DNA from: Allofranklinella schreckenbergeri | GTDB taxonomy: Bacteria; Pseudomonadota; Gammaproteobacteria; Burkholderiales; Burkholderiaceae_C | Length of the DNA stretch: 64,000 bases | Direction: 5' to 3' | Assembly: GCF_003703475.1 (NCBI RefSeq) | Contig: NZ_RDQM01000005.1 | Span: 124,001-188,000 of the forward strand | In this document: positions 46,109 through 54,933 of the stretch, piece after piece | Layout of the letters: each line of letters opens with the position of its first letter | How positions within the stretch are numbered: position 1 is the stretch's first letter | Program-made: the position numbers and the translations under genes | The notes under the pieces: model-generated | Told to the model about the DNA's origin: nothing | What the model saw: the letters and a program-made list of their open reading frames with translations, nothing else | The model's database searches: none

Positions 46109-47341
46109 ATGGCCACAGCAACTGCCAGAACCAGCACCAAAAACGAAACCAAAAATTATTTATTTGAATGGGAAGGCAAAGACCGTAATTCTCGCGCTGT
46201 TCGAGGTGAAATATCGGCCGCTGGAGAAAATCAAGTCCGCGCCACCTTGCGCAAACAAGGCATTTACGTTACAAAAATCAAGAAGCGCCGAATAAAATCC
46301 GGCAAAAAAATCAAAGGCAGAGACATTGCCACCTTCACACGCCAACTTTCCACCATGATGCGCGCAGGCGTTCCCTTGCTGCAGTCATTTGATATTGTCG
46401 CACGAGGCAACCCTAACCCCAGCGTGACCAAATTATTAAACAACATCAAATCCGATGTAGAAACAGGCACTGCGCTCAGCGGCGCCTTCAGAAAATATCC
46501 ATTATATTTTGACAATTTATACTGCAATCTTGTTGAAGCCGGCGAAGCCGCCGGTATTCTGGAAGACTTGCTAGACCGGCTGGCAACTTATATGGAGAAA
46601 ATGGAAAATGTCAAGTCCAAAGTCAAATCTGCATTGATGTATCCCACTGCTGTCATGATCGTCGCAGCCATTGTGCTGACTGTAATCATGTTATGGGTAA
46701 TTCCCGCCTTCAAAGAGGTGTTCACCAATTTTGGCGCCGATTTGCCTGCCCCGACCTTGATTGTGATGGGCATCAGTGATTTTGTAGTGAAATGGTTTTT
46801 GCTTATTGCCATTGTGTTAGGTGCAACAGGCTATTTCTCGCTACAGGCGTGGCGGCGTAGTGAGAAAGTCCAAATTTTTGTAGATCGGCTTCTCCTCAAA
46901 CTGCCTATTTTTGGTGAGTTGGTCAATATGTCCAGCATTGCACGTTGGACGCGCACGCTTTCCACCATGTTTGCAGCAGGTGTTCCTTTGGTGGAGTCGC
47001 TAGATGCTGTTGGTGGCGCATCTGGTAATTACATCTATCGCAAAGCGACTGAAGAGGTTCAAAAAGAGGTGGCAACGGGTACCAGCCTGACAACCGCCAT
47101 GACCAACACCAATGTTTTCCCCTCAATGGTTCTGCAAATGACTGCTATTGGCGAAGAATCCGGCTCGCTAGACCATATGCTGTCCAAAGCTGCCGATTAT
47201 TACGAAGCAGAAGTGGACACCAAAGTGGAAGGCCTCTCCAGCCTGATGGAGCCTATCATTATTGTGGTTTTGGGCACATTGATTGGCGGCATCGTGGTTT
47301 CGATGTATTTGCCAATCTTCAAACTGGGCCAGGTGGTTTAA
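46109..47341 (+). CDS. pilC: Type IV pilus inner-membrane platform protein PilC
   Basis: The 410-residue protein is the GspF-family membrane base of the pilus machine. Two homologous cytoplasmic four-helix domains carry FTRQLSTMMRAGVPLLQSFD and WTRTLSTMFAAGVPLVESLD. Three membrane segments are visible: TAVMIVAAIVLTVIMLWVIP, WFLLIAIVLGATGYF and the C-terminal IIVVLGTLIGGIVVSMYLPI. It overlaps pilD by one base and follows pilB by 21 bp, with a fair GGAGAT site. Base composition is like pilB. Confidence 0.95.
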   Translation: MATATARTSTKNETKNYLFEWEGKDRNSRAVRGEISAAGENQVRATLRKQGIYVTKIKKRRIKSGKKIKGRDIATFTRQLSTMMRAGVPLLQSFDIVARGNPNPSVTKLLNNIKSDVETGTALSGAFRKYPLYFDNLYCNLVEAGEAAGILEDLLDRLATYMEKMENVKSKVKSALMYPTAVMIVAAIVLTVIMLWVIPAFKEVFTNFGADLPAPTLIVMGISDFVVKWFLLIAIVLGATGYFSLQAWRRSEKVQIFVDRLLLKLPIFGELVNMSSIARWTRTLSTMFAAGVPLVESLDAVGGASGNYIYRKATEEVQKEVATGTSLTTAMTNTNVFPSMVLQMTAIGEESGSLDHMLSKAADYYEAEVDTKVEGLSSLMEPIIIVVLGTLIGGIVVSMYLPIFKLGQVV

Positions 47342-48216
47342 TGACGATCGATAATCCATTAACGGCTGCTATTTTCGGGATTTTTGGCTTATTGCTGGGC
47401 AGCTTTCTCAACGTCGTCATCTACCGATTACCGGTGATTCTGAAAAAGAATTGGCGACGCGACTGTGTTGCCTATTTACGTGAACAAGGGATGGATCTTG
47501 CAGAAGAGCCAGAAGCACCCTCTTTCAATTTGCTCACGCCGCGCTCCCGCTGTCGGCAGTGCGGGCATGCCATTTCTGCACTGGAAAACATCCCTGTTCT
47601 GAGCTATCTGGTGCTGGGCGGTAAATGCCGAAGCTGCCGCACGCCCATTGGCATACGCTACCCGATGGTGGAAATTGCCACGGCCGTTGCGTGCGCACTG
47701 TGCGGCTACCACTGGGGCTGGAGTTGGGCTGGGCTGCTGTGGGCGGGCTTTTGCACGGCCATCATCACCTTGGTCATGATCGACTGGGACACCATGCTAC
47801 TGCCCGACGATATCGTGCTGCCGCTGCTGTGGGCGGGGCTGCTGGCTTCGTGGGGGCAGTGGATTGCCACGCCGCTTTCCGCTTCGGTTCTGGGCGCTGC
47901 CGTGGGCTATCTCTCGCTGTGGTCGGTGGGTGCCTTGTTCAAACTTCTTTTCAAAAAAGAAGGCATGGGGCATGGCGACTACAAACTGCTGGCCGCGATG
48001 GGCGCTTGGCTCGGCGTAGGCGCCATCGTGCCCATCGTCCTGTTTTCTTCGTTGGTGGGCGCTTGCGTGGGCATCGCATTGCGGCTGAACAGCCGCTTGG
48101 GTCAAGGGCAGCCTATGCCCTACGGGCCTTTCCTCGGTGGTGCGGGCTTGATTGTTTTGGCGCTTTCGCCCGCCACCATCAACCAATGGATTGACCGTTT
48201 GATTCTGGGGGGCTGA
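47341..48216 (+). CDS. pilD: Prepilin peptidase/N-methyltransferase PilD
   Basis: The 291-residue polytopic enzyme cleaves prepilin leader peptides and methylates the new N-terminus. A zinc-binding loop holds two CxxC pairs (CRQC and CRSC). The aspartic-protease residues lie in VMIDWDTMLLPDD and GMGHGDYKLLAAMGAW (GxGD motif). The signature GLLLGSFLNVVIYRLP begins the protein. About eight helices. It overlaps coaE by one base (TGATG). Confidence 0.95.
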   Translation: MTIDNPLTAAIFGIFGLLLGSFLNVVIYRLPVILKKNWRRDCVAYLREQGMDLAEEPEAPSFNLLTPRSRCRQCGHAISALENIPVLSYLVLGGKCRSCRTPIGIRYPMVEIATAVACALCGYHWGWSWAGLLWAGFCTAIITLVMIDWDTMLLPDDIVLPLLWAGLLASWGQWIATPLSASVLGAAVGYLSLWSVGALFKLLFKKEGMGHGDYKLLAAMGAWLGVGAIVPIVLFSSLVGACVGIALRLNSRLGQGQPMPYGPFLGGAGLIVLALSPATINQWIDRLILGG

Positions 48217-48839
48217 TGGCACCTGGGCAAACGCTGCGCATCGGGCTGACCGGCGGCATCGGCAGTGGCAAAAGCACGGTGGCCGCGCTGCTGTCGGCGC
48301 ATTGCTGGACCGAAATCATCGATGCCGATCACATCTCCAGAAGTCTCACTGCCGCGGGCGGCGCAGCCATTGGCCCCATTGCGGCCCAATTTGGAGAGGC
48401 ATTCATTGATGGCTCAGGTGCGATGGATCGCCAGCGCATGCGGGAGCTGGTGTTTCGCGATGCCCTGGCCCGCCGTGCTTTGGAAGACCTTTTACACCCC
48501 CTGATCTTCCAAGCCATTCACGCGGCGATTGGTCAGGCACGCGCACCAGTCGTTGTGCTGGATTTGCCCCTGCTGGTGGAATCCGCCCGCTGGCGCCCAT
48601 GGCTGGATGGCGTGTGGGTTGTGGACTGTCCCGTCGAAATCCAAATCGAGCGTGTGCAGCGCCGCTCGCAACTGGAGCGCGCCAGCGTTGAGCGCATTGT
48701 GCAAACCCAGGCCAGCAGGGCGCACCGTTTGCGGGCGGCCGACATGGTCGTATTCAATGGCGACATTTCCCAAAGTGTCCTGACCTGTCAGGTGGTGCAG
48801 GCCGCCCGCCTATGGGGGGTGCCTCTTCGTCCTGAGTGA
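48216..48839 (+). CDS. coaE: Dephospho-CoA kinase
   Basis: The 207-residue kinase performs the last step of coenzyme A synthesis, phosphorylating the 3' hydroxyl of dephospho-CoA. It has the P loop GLTGGIGSGKST, the DADHISR block with the catalytic aspartate, LLHPLIFQAI, VVVLDLPLLVES and the lid segment QLERASVERIVQTQASR. Linkage to pilD with a TGATG junction is widespread in proteobacteria. Confidence 0.95.
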   Translation: MAPGQTLRIGLTGGIGSGKSTVAALLSAHCWTEIIDADHISRSLTAAGGAAIGPIAAQFGEAFIDGSGAMDRQRMRELVFRDALARRALEDLLHPLIFQAIHAAIGQARAPVVVLDLPLLVESARWRPWLDGVWVVDCPVEIQIERVQRRSQLERASVERIVQTQASRAHRLRAADMVVFNGDISQSVLTCQVVQAARLWGVPLRPE

Positions 48840-48944
48840 AACGCGCGTATAGTTTGCCGCTTTGCGTCTTCGTCAAGAGCGGCTTGGTTCTTGCGCACTC
48901 GCCCGCGCTTTCAACGTCGCCCTACCCCGCCTGTTGTGTCTGTC

Positions 48945-50183
48945 ATGCATCCATCCCCATCGTTTCTGATTGTCGGCGGCGGTATTGCAGGCCTGAGCGC
49001 CAGCATCGCCCTGGCTTCGCAAGGCCACTCCATTGAACTGATCGAACAAAATCCGGCATTCCAGGAGGTGGGCGCAGGTCTGCAACTCAGCCCTAACGCC
49101 TGGCGTTGCATGCGCCAGTGGGGCCTGGAAGATGCCTTGCTAGAGATTTGCAGCCTGCCCGAGGCCATTGTCGCGCGCAACATCACCACCGGTGAAGTGC
49201 TCGGGCGCCAGCCTTTGGCTGGGCACGCGCTGCGCCGCTTTGGCGCGCCCTATGGCACGGCGCTGCGCACCGATTTGCACCGCATCTTGCTGAACAAGGC
49301 CAGGGAGTTCAGCCAGTTCTCCGCCGTCATGGGCAGTCAGGCGCTGTCGGTGCAGCAAGACGGATCGCGCGTCAGCGTCCAACTGCGCAGCCGCTTGAGC
49401 AATGAGATGACGGCCGATGCCCTGCTGGTTGCCGATGGCGCCCGCAGCAAGCTCGCTGCCAGCCTGCTGCCGCAATTTGAGCCTATGCGCTCGGGCTACA
49501 CCGCGTATCGCGGGCTGCTGCGGCAATCGGCTTTGCCATTTCAGCTACGCACATCCACGGTCAATGCCTGGATGGGGAGGCACCTGCACGCCATCACCTA
49601 TCCCGTGCAACAAGGGCATTTTCTGAATGTGGTCATCGTCGTCTCCGAGCGCATCCTGGGCCATCTTTCGCAGCGCGGCCCAGCCGACTTTCCCACGCTG
49701 CTGACCACGATTGAACAGCAGCAACCCCTGTTTCCCAAATTGAAAGACCTGTGCCTGGCCATCAACTCCTACGGCATCAACACCATGGGCGGGCGCTGGA
49801 CGGAGTGGCCGCTGCAAATCCGCCAGCCCGTGCGCGACCCCGATGAGCTGGCCATTGGCCGCATTGCATTGCTGGGCGATGCCGCACACCCCATGGTGCC
49901 CTTTCTGGCGCAAGGCGCCGCCATGGCGATTGAAGATGCGGAGCAACTGCGCCAATCCCTGCAAGCCCAACCGCAGCTCAACGCTGCCCTGGCGCACTAT
50001 GCCTACGCGCGTGTGCAGCGCTGCGGCAAAGTACAACGCGGCGCGCTGCGCAATGGCCGCATCTTCCACCTCAGCGGGCCTTTGGCCCTGGGACGCAATC
50101 TCGTCATCAAGACCATGACCCAGCAGGCGATGGATCGCCCCTGGCTTTATGCAGGCGGCCCCATTCCCGCCAGCGGCCTCTAA
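48945..50183 (+). CDS. FAD-dependent monooxygenase (aromatic hydroxylase type)
   Basis: I use ATG 48945, giving 412 residues. The dinucleotide-binding motif is FLIVGGGIAGLSASIALASQ, with the RxxL-type segment RTDLHRILLN, and the second FAD motif GDAAHPMVPFLAQGAAMAIE (the GD motif). LVADGARSKLA is the DG motif. Together these place it in the PHBH-like class A flavin monooxygenases, closest in pattern to salicylate/3-hydroxybenzoate 6-hydroxylases. Substrate cannot be read. It is not preceded by the usual zapD-yacG genes expected after coaE; a 105-bp gap separates it from coaE. Confidence 0.85.
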   Translation: MHPSPSFLIVGGGIAGLSASIALASQGHSIELIEQNPAFQEVGAGLQLSPNAWRCMRQWGLEDALLEICSLPEAIVARNITTGEVLGRQPLAGHALRRFGAPYGTALRTDLHRILLNKAREFSQFSAVMGSQALSVQQDGSRVSVQLRSRLSNEMTADALLVADGARSKLAASLLPQFEPMRSGYTAYRGLLRQSALPFQLRTSTVNAWMGRHLHAITYPVQQGHFLNVVIVVSERILGHLSQRGPADFPTLLTTIEQQQPLFPKLKDLCLAINSYGINTMGGRWTEWPLQIRQPVRDPDELAIGRIALLGDAAHPMVPFLAQGAAMAIEDAEQLRQSLQAQPQLNAALAHYAYARVQRCGKVQRGALRNGRIFHLSGPLALGRNLVIKTMTQQAMDRPWLYAGGPIPASGL

Positions 50184-50209
50184 TGAGGGCACAGGCCCAA
50201 TCCCAATAA

Positions 50210-50286
50210 AAACAAATCAAAGAAAAACATCAATCAAAACCCAATTGCCAAAACAAGCAAGTTTGTTTGCCTATTGTTTTGCAAAA
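50210..50286 (-). repeat. AT-rich intergenic palindrome, family A copy 11
   Basis: Left end AAACAAATCAAAGAAAAA, reversed core AATTGCCAAAACAAGCAAG, right end TTGCCTATTGTTTTGC. A second AATCAAAAC occurs inside. It lies 26 bp after the monooxygenase stop and ends 15 bp before the HAD phosphatase start codon. Confidence 0.8.
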
Positions 50287-50301
50287 AAAGAGCTGCCCAC
50301 C

Positions 50302-51165
50302 ATGCCTGAAACCCCATCCGCCCGCCCCATGATGCGCCCCTTGAAACAGTGGCCGCTGGCGCAGCGCAACGCCATCCAGGGCGTGATGACCGATATCGAC
50401 GACACCCTCACCCGCGACGGCCACATCGTGCCCAGCGCGCTGGACGCCTTGCACGCCTTGCGTGCGTGCGGCCTGCGCCTGATCGCCATCACCGGCCGCC
50501 CGGCGGGCTGGAGCGCGCCCTACGCCGAGCAATGGCCGCTCGATGCCCTGCTGGCCGAAAACGGCGCTGTCGCCTTCGTGCGCCAAAGCGATGGGCGCAT
50601 GGCCAAGCTCTACCAGCAAAGCGCCCAAGTGCGCGCGCACAACTTCGCGCGCATGCAAGCGCTGGCCCAGCACATCACCGCCACCGTGCCCGGTGCCCAG
50701 CTCGCCACCGATTCGCCCGGGCGCGAGTGCGACATCGCCATCGACCACAGCGAATTCACCCAACTGCCCCAGGAGCACATCGCCCACGTCGTGCGCCTGA
50801 TGCAAGAAGCGGGCATGCACGCCACCGTCAGCTCCATCCACATCAACGGCTGGTTTGGCGAGCACAACAAATGGCAAGGCGCGCAATGGATCGTGCGCCA
50901 ACTCTGGGGCCGCGCCCTGCCCGACGAGCTGACGCAATGGGTGTATATCGGCGACTCCACCAACGACGAAACCATGTTCGCGCACTGCACCCACAGCGTC
51001 GGCGTCGCCAACATCGCCCGCTTTGCGCCCGCCATGCGCCACCTGCCCGTTTACGTGGCCGAAGCCGAGCGCGGCGACGGCTTTGCCGAAATGGCCGCCC
51101 TGCTGCTGGCTGCCCAGAGCGCGCCTGCCACCGCGCCAAGCCCGGCATGCAGCATCAGCCACTGA
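50302..51165 (+). CDS. HAD-superfamily (Cof-like) phosphatase
   Basis: I use ATG 50302 (287 residues); an internal ATG at 50329 is also possible, and the longer frame to 50149 crosses the repeat. Motif I is VMTDIDDTLTRDG, motif II LIAITGRPAG, motif III region HNKWQGAQWI, and motif IV YIGDSTNDETMFAH, typical of the HAD type IIB group. Such proteins are sugar or mannosyl-phosphoglycerate phosphatases or other small-molecule phosphatases; the substrate is open. It lies 13 bp before ispD. Confidence 0.85.
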   Translation: MPETPSARPMMRPLKQWPLAQRNAIQGVMTDIDDTLTRDGHIVPSALDALHALRACGLRLIAITGRPAGWSAPYAEQWPLDALLAENGAVAFVRQSDGRMAKLYQQSAQVRAHNFARMQALAQHITATVPGAQLATDSPGRECDIAIDHSEFTQLPQEHIAHVVRLMQEAGMHATVSSIHINGWFGEHNKWQGAQWIVRQLWGRALPDELTQWVYIGDSTNDETMFAHCTHSVGVANIARFAPAMRHLPVYVAEAERGDGFAEMAALLLAAQSAPATAPSPACSISH

Positions 51166-51178
51166 AGCCGCGCCCACC

Positions 51179-51952
51179 ATGCCAGCCATGCCAAACCGCA
51201 TCTGGGCCTTGATCCCCGCCGCAGGCGTCGGCCTGCGCGCTACCGCCACCACTGACGCTGCGGCCACCACCGCGCCAACAACGCCGCCACAGCCCAAGCA
51301 ATACCAGCGGCTGCTGGGCCAAAGCCTGCTCTCGCACACCCTGCGCGCCTTTGGCCAGGTGCCCGCCATCGCCCACACCATCGTCGTCATCGCGCCGGGC
51401 GATGCCATCTTCCACACCCAGGCGGAAAACACCCAGCCCCACGCCAGCGCCCACGCCGTAGGCGGCGCCAGCCGGGCCGAATCCGTGCGCAACGGCCTGC
51501 ACGCCCTGCGCACCCACCACGGCGCGCAAGCCGATGACTGGGTGCTGGTGCACGACGCCGCGCGCTGCCTGATTGCGCCAGCGTGGATCGAGCGCCTCAT
51601 CCACGCCGTGCAAGGCCACCCCGTCGGCGGCCTGCTCGCCCTGCCCTTGCCCGACACCCTCAAACAGCAAGCCCCCGCTGGCGATGGCCAGCCTGCGCAT
51701 GTGGCCGCCACCATCGCGCGCAGCGGCAAATGGCTGGCCCAAACCCCGCAAATGTTTCGCCTGGGCGCGCTCAGCGCCGCGCTGGAAAACGCCGATCTGG
51801 ACGCCATCACCGACGAAGCCAGCGCCATCGAGGCCACCGGCCTGCGCCCGCTGCTCGTGCCCGCCAGCGCGCAAAACATCAAAGTCACCTACCCCGAGGA
51901 CTTCGCTTTGGCCGAGGCTATCCTCCAGATGCGCCAGCGCGCCCCCGAATAA
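51179..51952 (+). CDS. ispD: 2-C-methyl-D-erythritol 4-phosphate cytidylyltransferase
   Basis: The 257-residue enzyme transfers CMP to MEP in isoprenoid synthesis. The start block is WALIPAAGVGLRA, interrupted by an Ala/Thr/Pro-rich insert before PKQYQRLLGQSLLSHTL, which holds the conserved lysine. Further motifs are GGASRAESVRNGLHAL, VLVHDAARCLIAPAWI, TIARSGKWLAQTPQMFRLGAL and NIKVTYPEDFALAEAIL. The start could be ATG 51179 or 51188. ispF follows after a family A repeat, as in the usual ispD-ispF pair. Confidence 0.94.
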   Translation: MPAMPNRIWALIPAAGVGLRATATTDAAATTAPTTPPQPKQYQRLLGQSLLSHTLRAFGQVPAIAHTIVVIAPGDAIFHTQAENTQPHASAHAVGGASRAESVRNGLHALRTHHGAQADDWVLVHDAARCLIAPAWIERLIHAVQGHPVGGLLALPLPDTLKQQAPAGDGQPAHVAATIARSGKWLAQTPQMFRLGALSAALENADLDAITDEASAIEATGLRPLLVPASAQNIKVTYPEDFALAEAILQMRQRAPE

Positions 51953-51956
51953 CCCA

Positions 51957-52035
51957 ATTATCCAATCAAAGGAAAATCCACTTATTTCATAACAAGCCGA
52001 AAATAGGTGATTTTATTTCCTTTTGATATGTAAAT
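51957..52035 (-). repeat. AT-rich intergenic palindrome, family A copy 12
   Basis: Left end AATTATCCAATCAAAGGAAA, reversed core AAGCCGAAAATAGGTG, right end TTATTTCCTTTTGATATGTAA. It starts 5 bp after the ispD stop and fills the gap up to the ispF ribosome-binding site. Confidence 0.85.
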
Positions 52036-52068
52036 TATATCTGGCAGCAGCACTACAGGAGCCACCCC

Positions 52069-52575
52069 ATGTCCACCCCCGCCCCCACCTGGCCCGCCCT
52101 TCGCATCGGCGAAGGCTGGGACTGCCACGCCCTCGTCCCCGGCCGCGCGCTCATTCTGGGCGGCATCCGCATCCCGTATGAGCGGGGGCTGCTGGGCCAC
52201 TCCGACGCCGACATCCTGCTGCACGCCCTCACCGACGCCCTGCTGGGCGCCGCCGCGCTGGGCGATATTGGCCGCCACTTCCCCGATAACGACCCCGCTT
52301 TCAAAGACGCCGATTCCACCGCCCTGCTGCAAAAAGCCTGGCAACACGTGCAAGCCCAGGGCTGGCGCATCGTCAACATCGACAGCACCATCATCGCCCA
52401 GGCCCCAAAACTCGCCCCCCACATCGATACCATGCGCCAGCACATCGCCCACGCCCTGGGTCTGAGCGTCGCGCACATCAACATCAAGGCCAAAACGGCA
52501 GAAAAACTCGGCCCCGTCGGCCGCGGCGAATCCATGGAGGCGCGCGCCGTCGTACTGCTGTGCCAGGCCACCTGA
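52069..52575 (+). CDS. ispF: 2-C-methyl-D-erythritol 2,4-cyclodiphosphate synthase
   Basis: The 168-residue enzyme makes MEcPP, the next step after IspD and IspE. Metal ligands lie in [14 protein letters not shown] and [19 protein letters not shown], followed by [17 protein letters not shown] and the C-terminal [19 protein letters not shown]. An AGGAG site precedes ATG 52069. Confidence 0.96.
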   Translation: MSTPAPTWPALRIGEGWDCHALVPGRALILGGIRIPYERGLLGHSDADILLHALTDALLGAAALGDIGRHFPDNDPAFKDADSTALLQKAWQHVQAQGWRIVNIDSTIIAQAPKLAPHIDTMRQHIAHALGLSVAHINIKAKTAEKLGPVGRGESMEARAVVLLCQAT

Positions 52576-52588
52576 GAGCCTGTTCCCT

Positions 52589-53629
52589 ATGAGCACCTCC
52601 TCCCTGAACATCGTCGTCCTCGGCGGCGGCGCCTGGGGCACCGCCGTCGCCCTGGCTGCGGCCCAGCACCCGGCAGGCCACACCGTCACCCTCTGGCTGC
52701 GCGATGCCGCGCAAGCCGCCGCCACCGAGCAAGCGCGCTGCAACCAGCGCTACCTGCCCGATATCGCCCTGCCGCCCGCGCTGCGCATCGCCAGTGGCGC
52801 GCCCGATGCCCTGCTGGCACGCGCCCAGCTCGTCGTGCTGGGCACGCCCGTGGCCGCGCTGCGCGCCACGCTGCACGCCATCGCCCCCCAGCTCAGCGCT
52901 CGCGGCGCCGATGCGCCCCCCGTCGTCTGGCTGTGCAAAGGGCTGGAGCAACCGCCCGAAGGCCATTTATCTCCCGGCCTCTTGCCCCACGAAATCCAGC
53001 AAAGCGTCGCTCCCGCTTTGCCCTGCGGCGTGCTCAGCGGCCCCAGCTTTGCGCAGGAAGTGGCCCGCCAGCAACCCACCGCCCTGGTCGCCGCCAGCGC
53101 CCACGCGCCGGTGCGCCAGCGCCTGCTGGAGGCGTTTCACGCCAACGCCTTGCGCGTGTACGCCAATGACGACGTCACCGGCGTGGAAGTGGGCGGCGCG
53201 GTGAAAAACGTGCTGGCCATCGCCACCGGCGTGTGCGACGGGCTGCAGCTGGGCCTGAACGCGCGCGCCGCCCTCATCACCCGCGGCCTGGCGGAAATGA
53301 CGCGCCTGGGCCTGGCCCTGGGCGGGCGGGCGGAGACCTTTCGCGGCCTCTCGGGCATCGGCGATTTGGTGCTCACCGCCACCGGCGGCCTCTCGCGCAA
53401 CCGCACCGTCGGCCTGATGCTGGCCGAAGGCCAGCCGCTGCCCGCCATCCTGCAATCGCTGGGCCATGTGGCCGAAGGCGTGTACTGCGCGCGCGCCGTC
53501 GTGCAGCGCGCCGCCGCGCTGGGCGTGGAAATGCCGCTGAGCGCCGCCGTGGTGCGCCTGCTCGATGGCCAATGCAGCGCGCGCGAACTCGTGCACGGCC
53601 TGCTCAGCCGCGATCCAGCCCGTGAATAA
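52589..53629 (+). CDS. gpsA: NAD(P)-dependent glycerol-3-phosphate dehydrogenase
   Basis: The 346-residue cytoplasmic enzyme supplies glycerol-3-phosphate for phospholipid synthesis. Nucleotide binding is by [14 protein letters not shown], followed by LWLRDA and [43 protein letters not shown] and the catalytic lysine in [18 protein letters not shown] are characteristic, as are GLAEMTRLG and [16 protein letters not shown]. It follows ispF by 13 bp and could be in the same transcript. Confidence 0.96.
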   Translation: MSTSSLNIVVLGGGAWGTAVALAAAQHPAGHTVTLWLRDAAQAAATEQARCNQRYLPDIALPPALRIASGAPDALLARAQLVVLGTPVAALRATLHAIAPQLSARGADAPPVVWLCKGLEQPPEGHLSPGLLPHEIQQSVAPALPCGVLSGPSFAQEVARQQPTALVAASAHAPVRQRLLEAFHANALRVYANDDVTGVEVGGAVKNVLAIATGVCDGLQLGLNARAALITRGLAEMTRLGLALGGRAETFRGLSGIGDLVLTATGGLSRNRTVGLMLAEGQPLPAILQSLGHVAEGVYCARAVVQRAAALGVEMPLSAAVVRLLDGQCSARELVHGLLSRDPARE

Positions 53630-53639
53630 GCCAAAATTG

Positions 53640-53710
53640 CCAATCAAAAGAAAATAAATTAGCATATTTCGGCATATTCACATTGAAATTAAATTTATTT
53701 TTGATTTATA
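53640..53710 (+). repeat. AT-rich intergenic palindrome, family A copy 13
   Basis: Left end CCAATCAAAAGAAAATAAAT, forward core AGCATATTTCGGCATATTC, right end AAATTTATTTTTGATTTATA. It begins 10 bp after the gpsA stop and ends 18 bp before the kdsD start codon. Confidence 0.85.
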
Positions 53711-53728
53711 ATCATCACCGATTGCGCC

Positions 53729-54721
53729 ATGACCGCCCCTTCCACCTTTGACAGCCAGCGCGCCCTGCACATGGCGCGCCAGGCCATCCAGACCGAAGTC
53801 GAGCAACTCCAATCCCTGCACACCCGCCTGGGCCAGCCCTTTGCCCAGGCCGTGGAGCTGCTGCTGCGCAACCGCGCGCGCGTCGTCGTCACCGGCATGG
53901 GCAAAAGCGGCCACATCGGCCGCAAAATCGCCGCCACGCTCGCCTCCACCGGCACGCCCGCCTTCTTCTTGCACCCGGCCGAAGCCAGCCACGGCGATCT
54001 GGGCATGGTCACCGCCGAGGATGTGGTGCTGGCCATCTCCAACAGCGGCGAGGCCGAGGAAGTCGTCGCCATCCTGCCCGCGCTGCGCCGCTTGGGTGCG
54101 ACCATCATCGCCATGACCGGCCAGCCGCAATCGGCCCTGGCGCGCCACGCCGATCTGGTGCTGGATACTCACGTCACCCGCGAGGCCGATCCGCTCAACC
54201 TCGCCCCCACCGCCAGCACCACCGTGCAAATCGTGCTGGGCGACGCGCTGGCCGTGGCCGTGCTCGATGCGCGCGGCTTTCGCGCCGAAGACTTCGCCCG
54301 CTCCCACCCCGGCGGCGCGCTGGGCCGGCGCCTGCTCACCCACGTGCGCGACGTCATGCGCAGCGGCGACGCCATCCCCCGCGTACCGCAGGAGGCCGGG
54401 TTTGCTGCCCTGATGCACGAAATCTCCGCCAAAGGCATCGGCGCCACCGCCATCGTGGACGCACAAAACCGCCCCATCGGCATCTACACCGATGGCGATT
54501 TGCGCCGCCACATCGAAGCCGGGCTGGATTTGCGCGGCCAAACCGCCGCCCAGCTCATGCACCCCAGCCCGCGCACCATCGGCGCCGACGCCCTGGCCAC
54601 CCAAGCCGCCGAGCTGATGGAACGCCACCGCATCACCAGCTTGCTCGTCACCGAAGCGGCCAGCGGCCAGCTCATCGGCGCACTGCACGTGGGCGATTTG
54701 ATGCGCGCCAAAGTGATTTGA
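53729..54721 (+). CDS. kdsD: Arabinose-5-phosphate isomerase
   Basis: The 330-residue enzyme interconverts ribulose-5-phosphate and arabinose-5-phosphate, the precursor of Kdo in lipopolysaccharide. The N-terminal SIS domain has VVVTGMGKSGHIGRKIAATL, HPAEASHGDLGMV, ISNSGEAEEVVAILP and ARSHPGGALGRRLL, the conserved KdsD/GutQ segments. Two CBS domains follow (VRDVMRSGDAIPRV and AAQLMHPSPRTI). With the lpxL-type genes it serves outer-membrane assembly. Confidence 0.94.
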   Translation: MTAPSTFDSQRALHMARQAIQTEVEQLQSLHTRLGQPFAQAVELLLRNRARVVVTGMGKSGHIGRKIAATLASTGTPAFFLHPAEASHGDLGMVTAEDVVLAISNSGEAEEVVAILPALRRLGATIIAMTGQPQSALARHADLVLDTHVTREADPLNLAPTASTTVQIVLGDALAVAVLDARGFRAEDFARSHPGGALGRRLLTHVRDVMRSGDAIPRVPQEAGFAALMHEISAKGIGATAIVDAQNRPIGIYTDGDLRRHIEAGLDLRGQTAAQLMHPSPRTIGADALATQAAELMERHRITSLLVTEAASGQLIGALHVGDLMRAKVI

Positions 54722-54933
54722 GCGCCGACGGCGCTGCTAGGCAGGCCGCTCTGGACTGGCAGGTAAGGTAGGCAGGCGGGCCGGCCAGTGAGTTGGCGAG
54801 TCCCTCGGCAGGCGCCTTGGTGCGCCAGCAGCCATGGGACAATTTCGCGCGACGCCACGCCGCACGCCCCTTGCGCAAGAAGCCACGCCCGGCGCGCGCA
54901 TCCATCCATCCATATACAGGCCAGAGAGTGAGC
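54722..54933. other. Intergenic gap between kdsD and the second GspE/PilB-type ATPase
   Basis: The 212 bp contain short direct repeats (GCAGGC units near 54740-54780 and CATCCAT units at 54900-54911). No terminator or family A element is evident. It probably carries the promoter of the ATPase gene. Confidence 0.4.
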
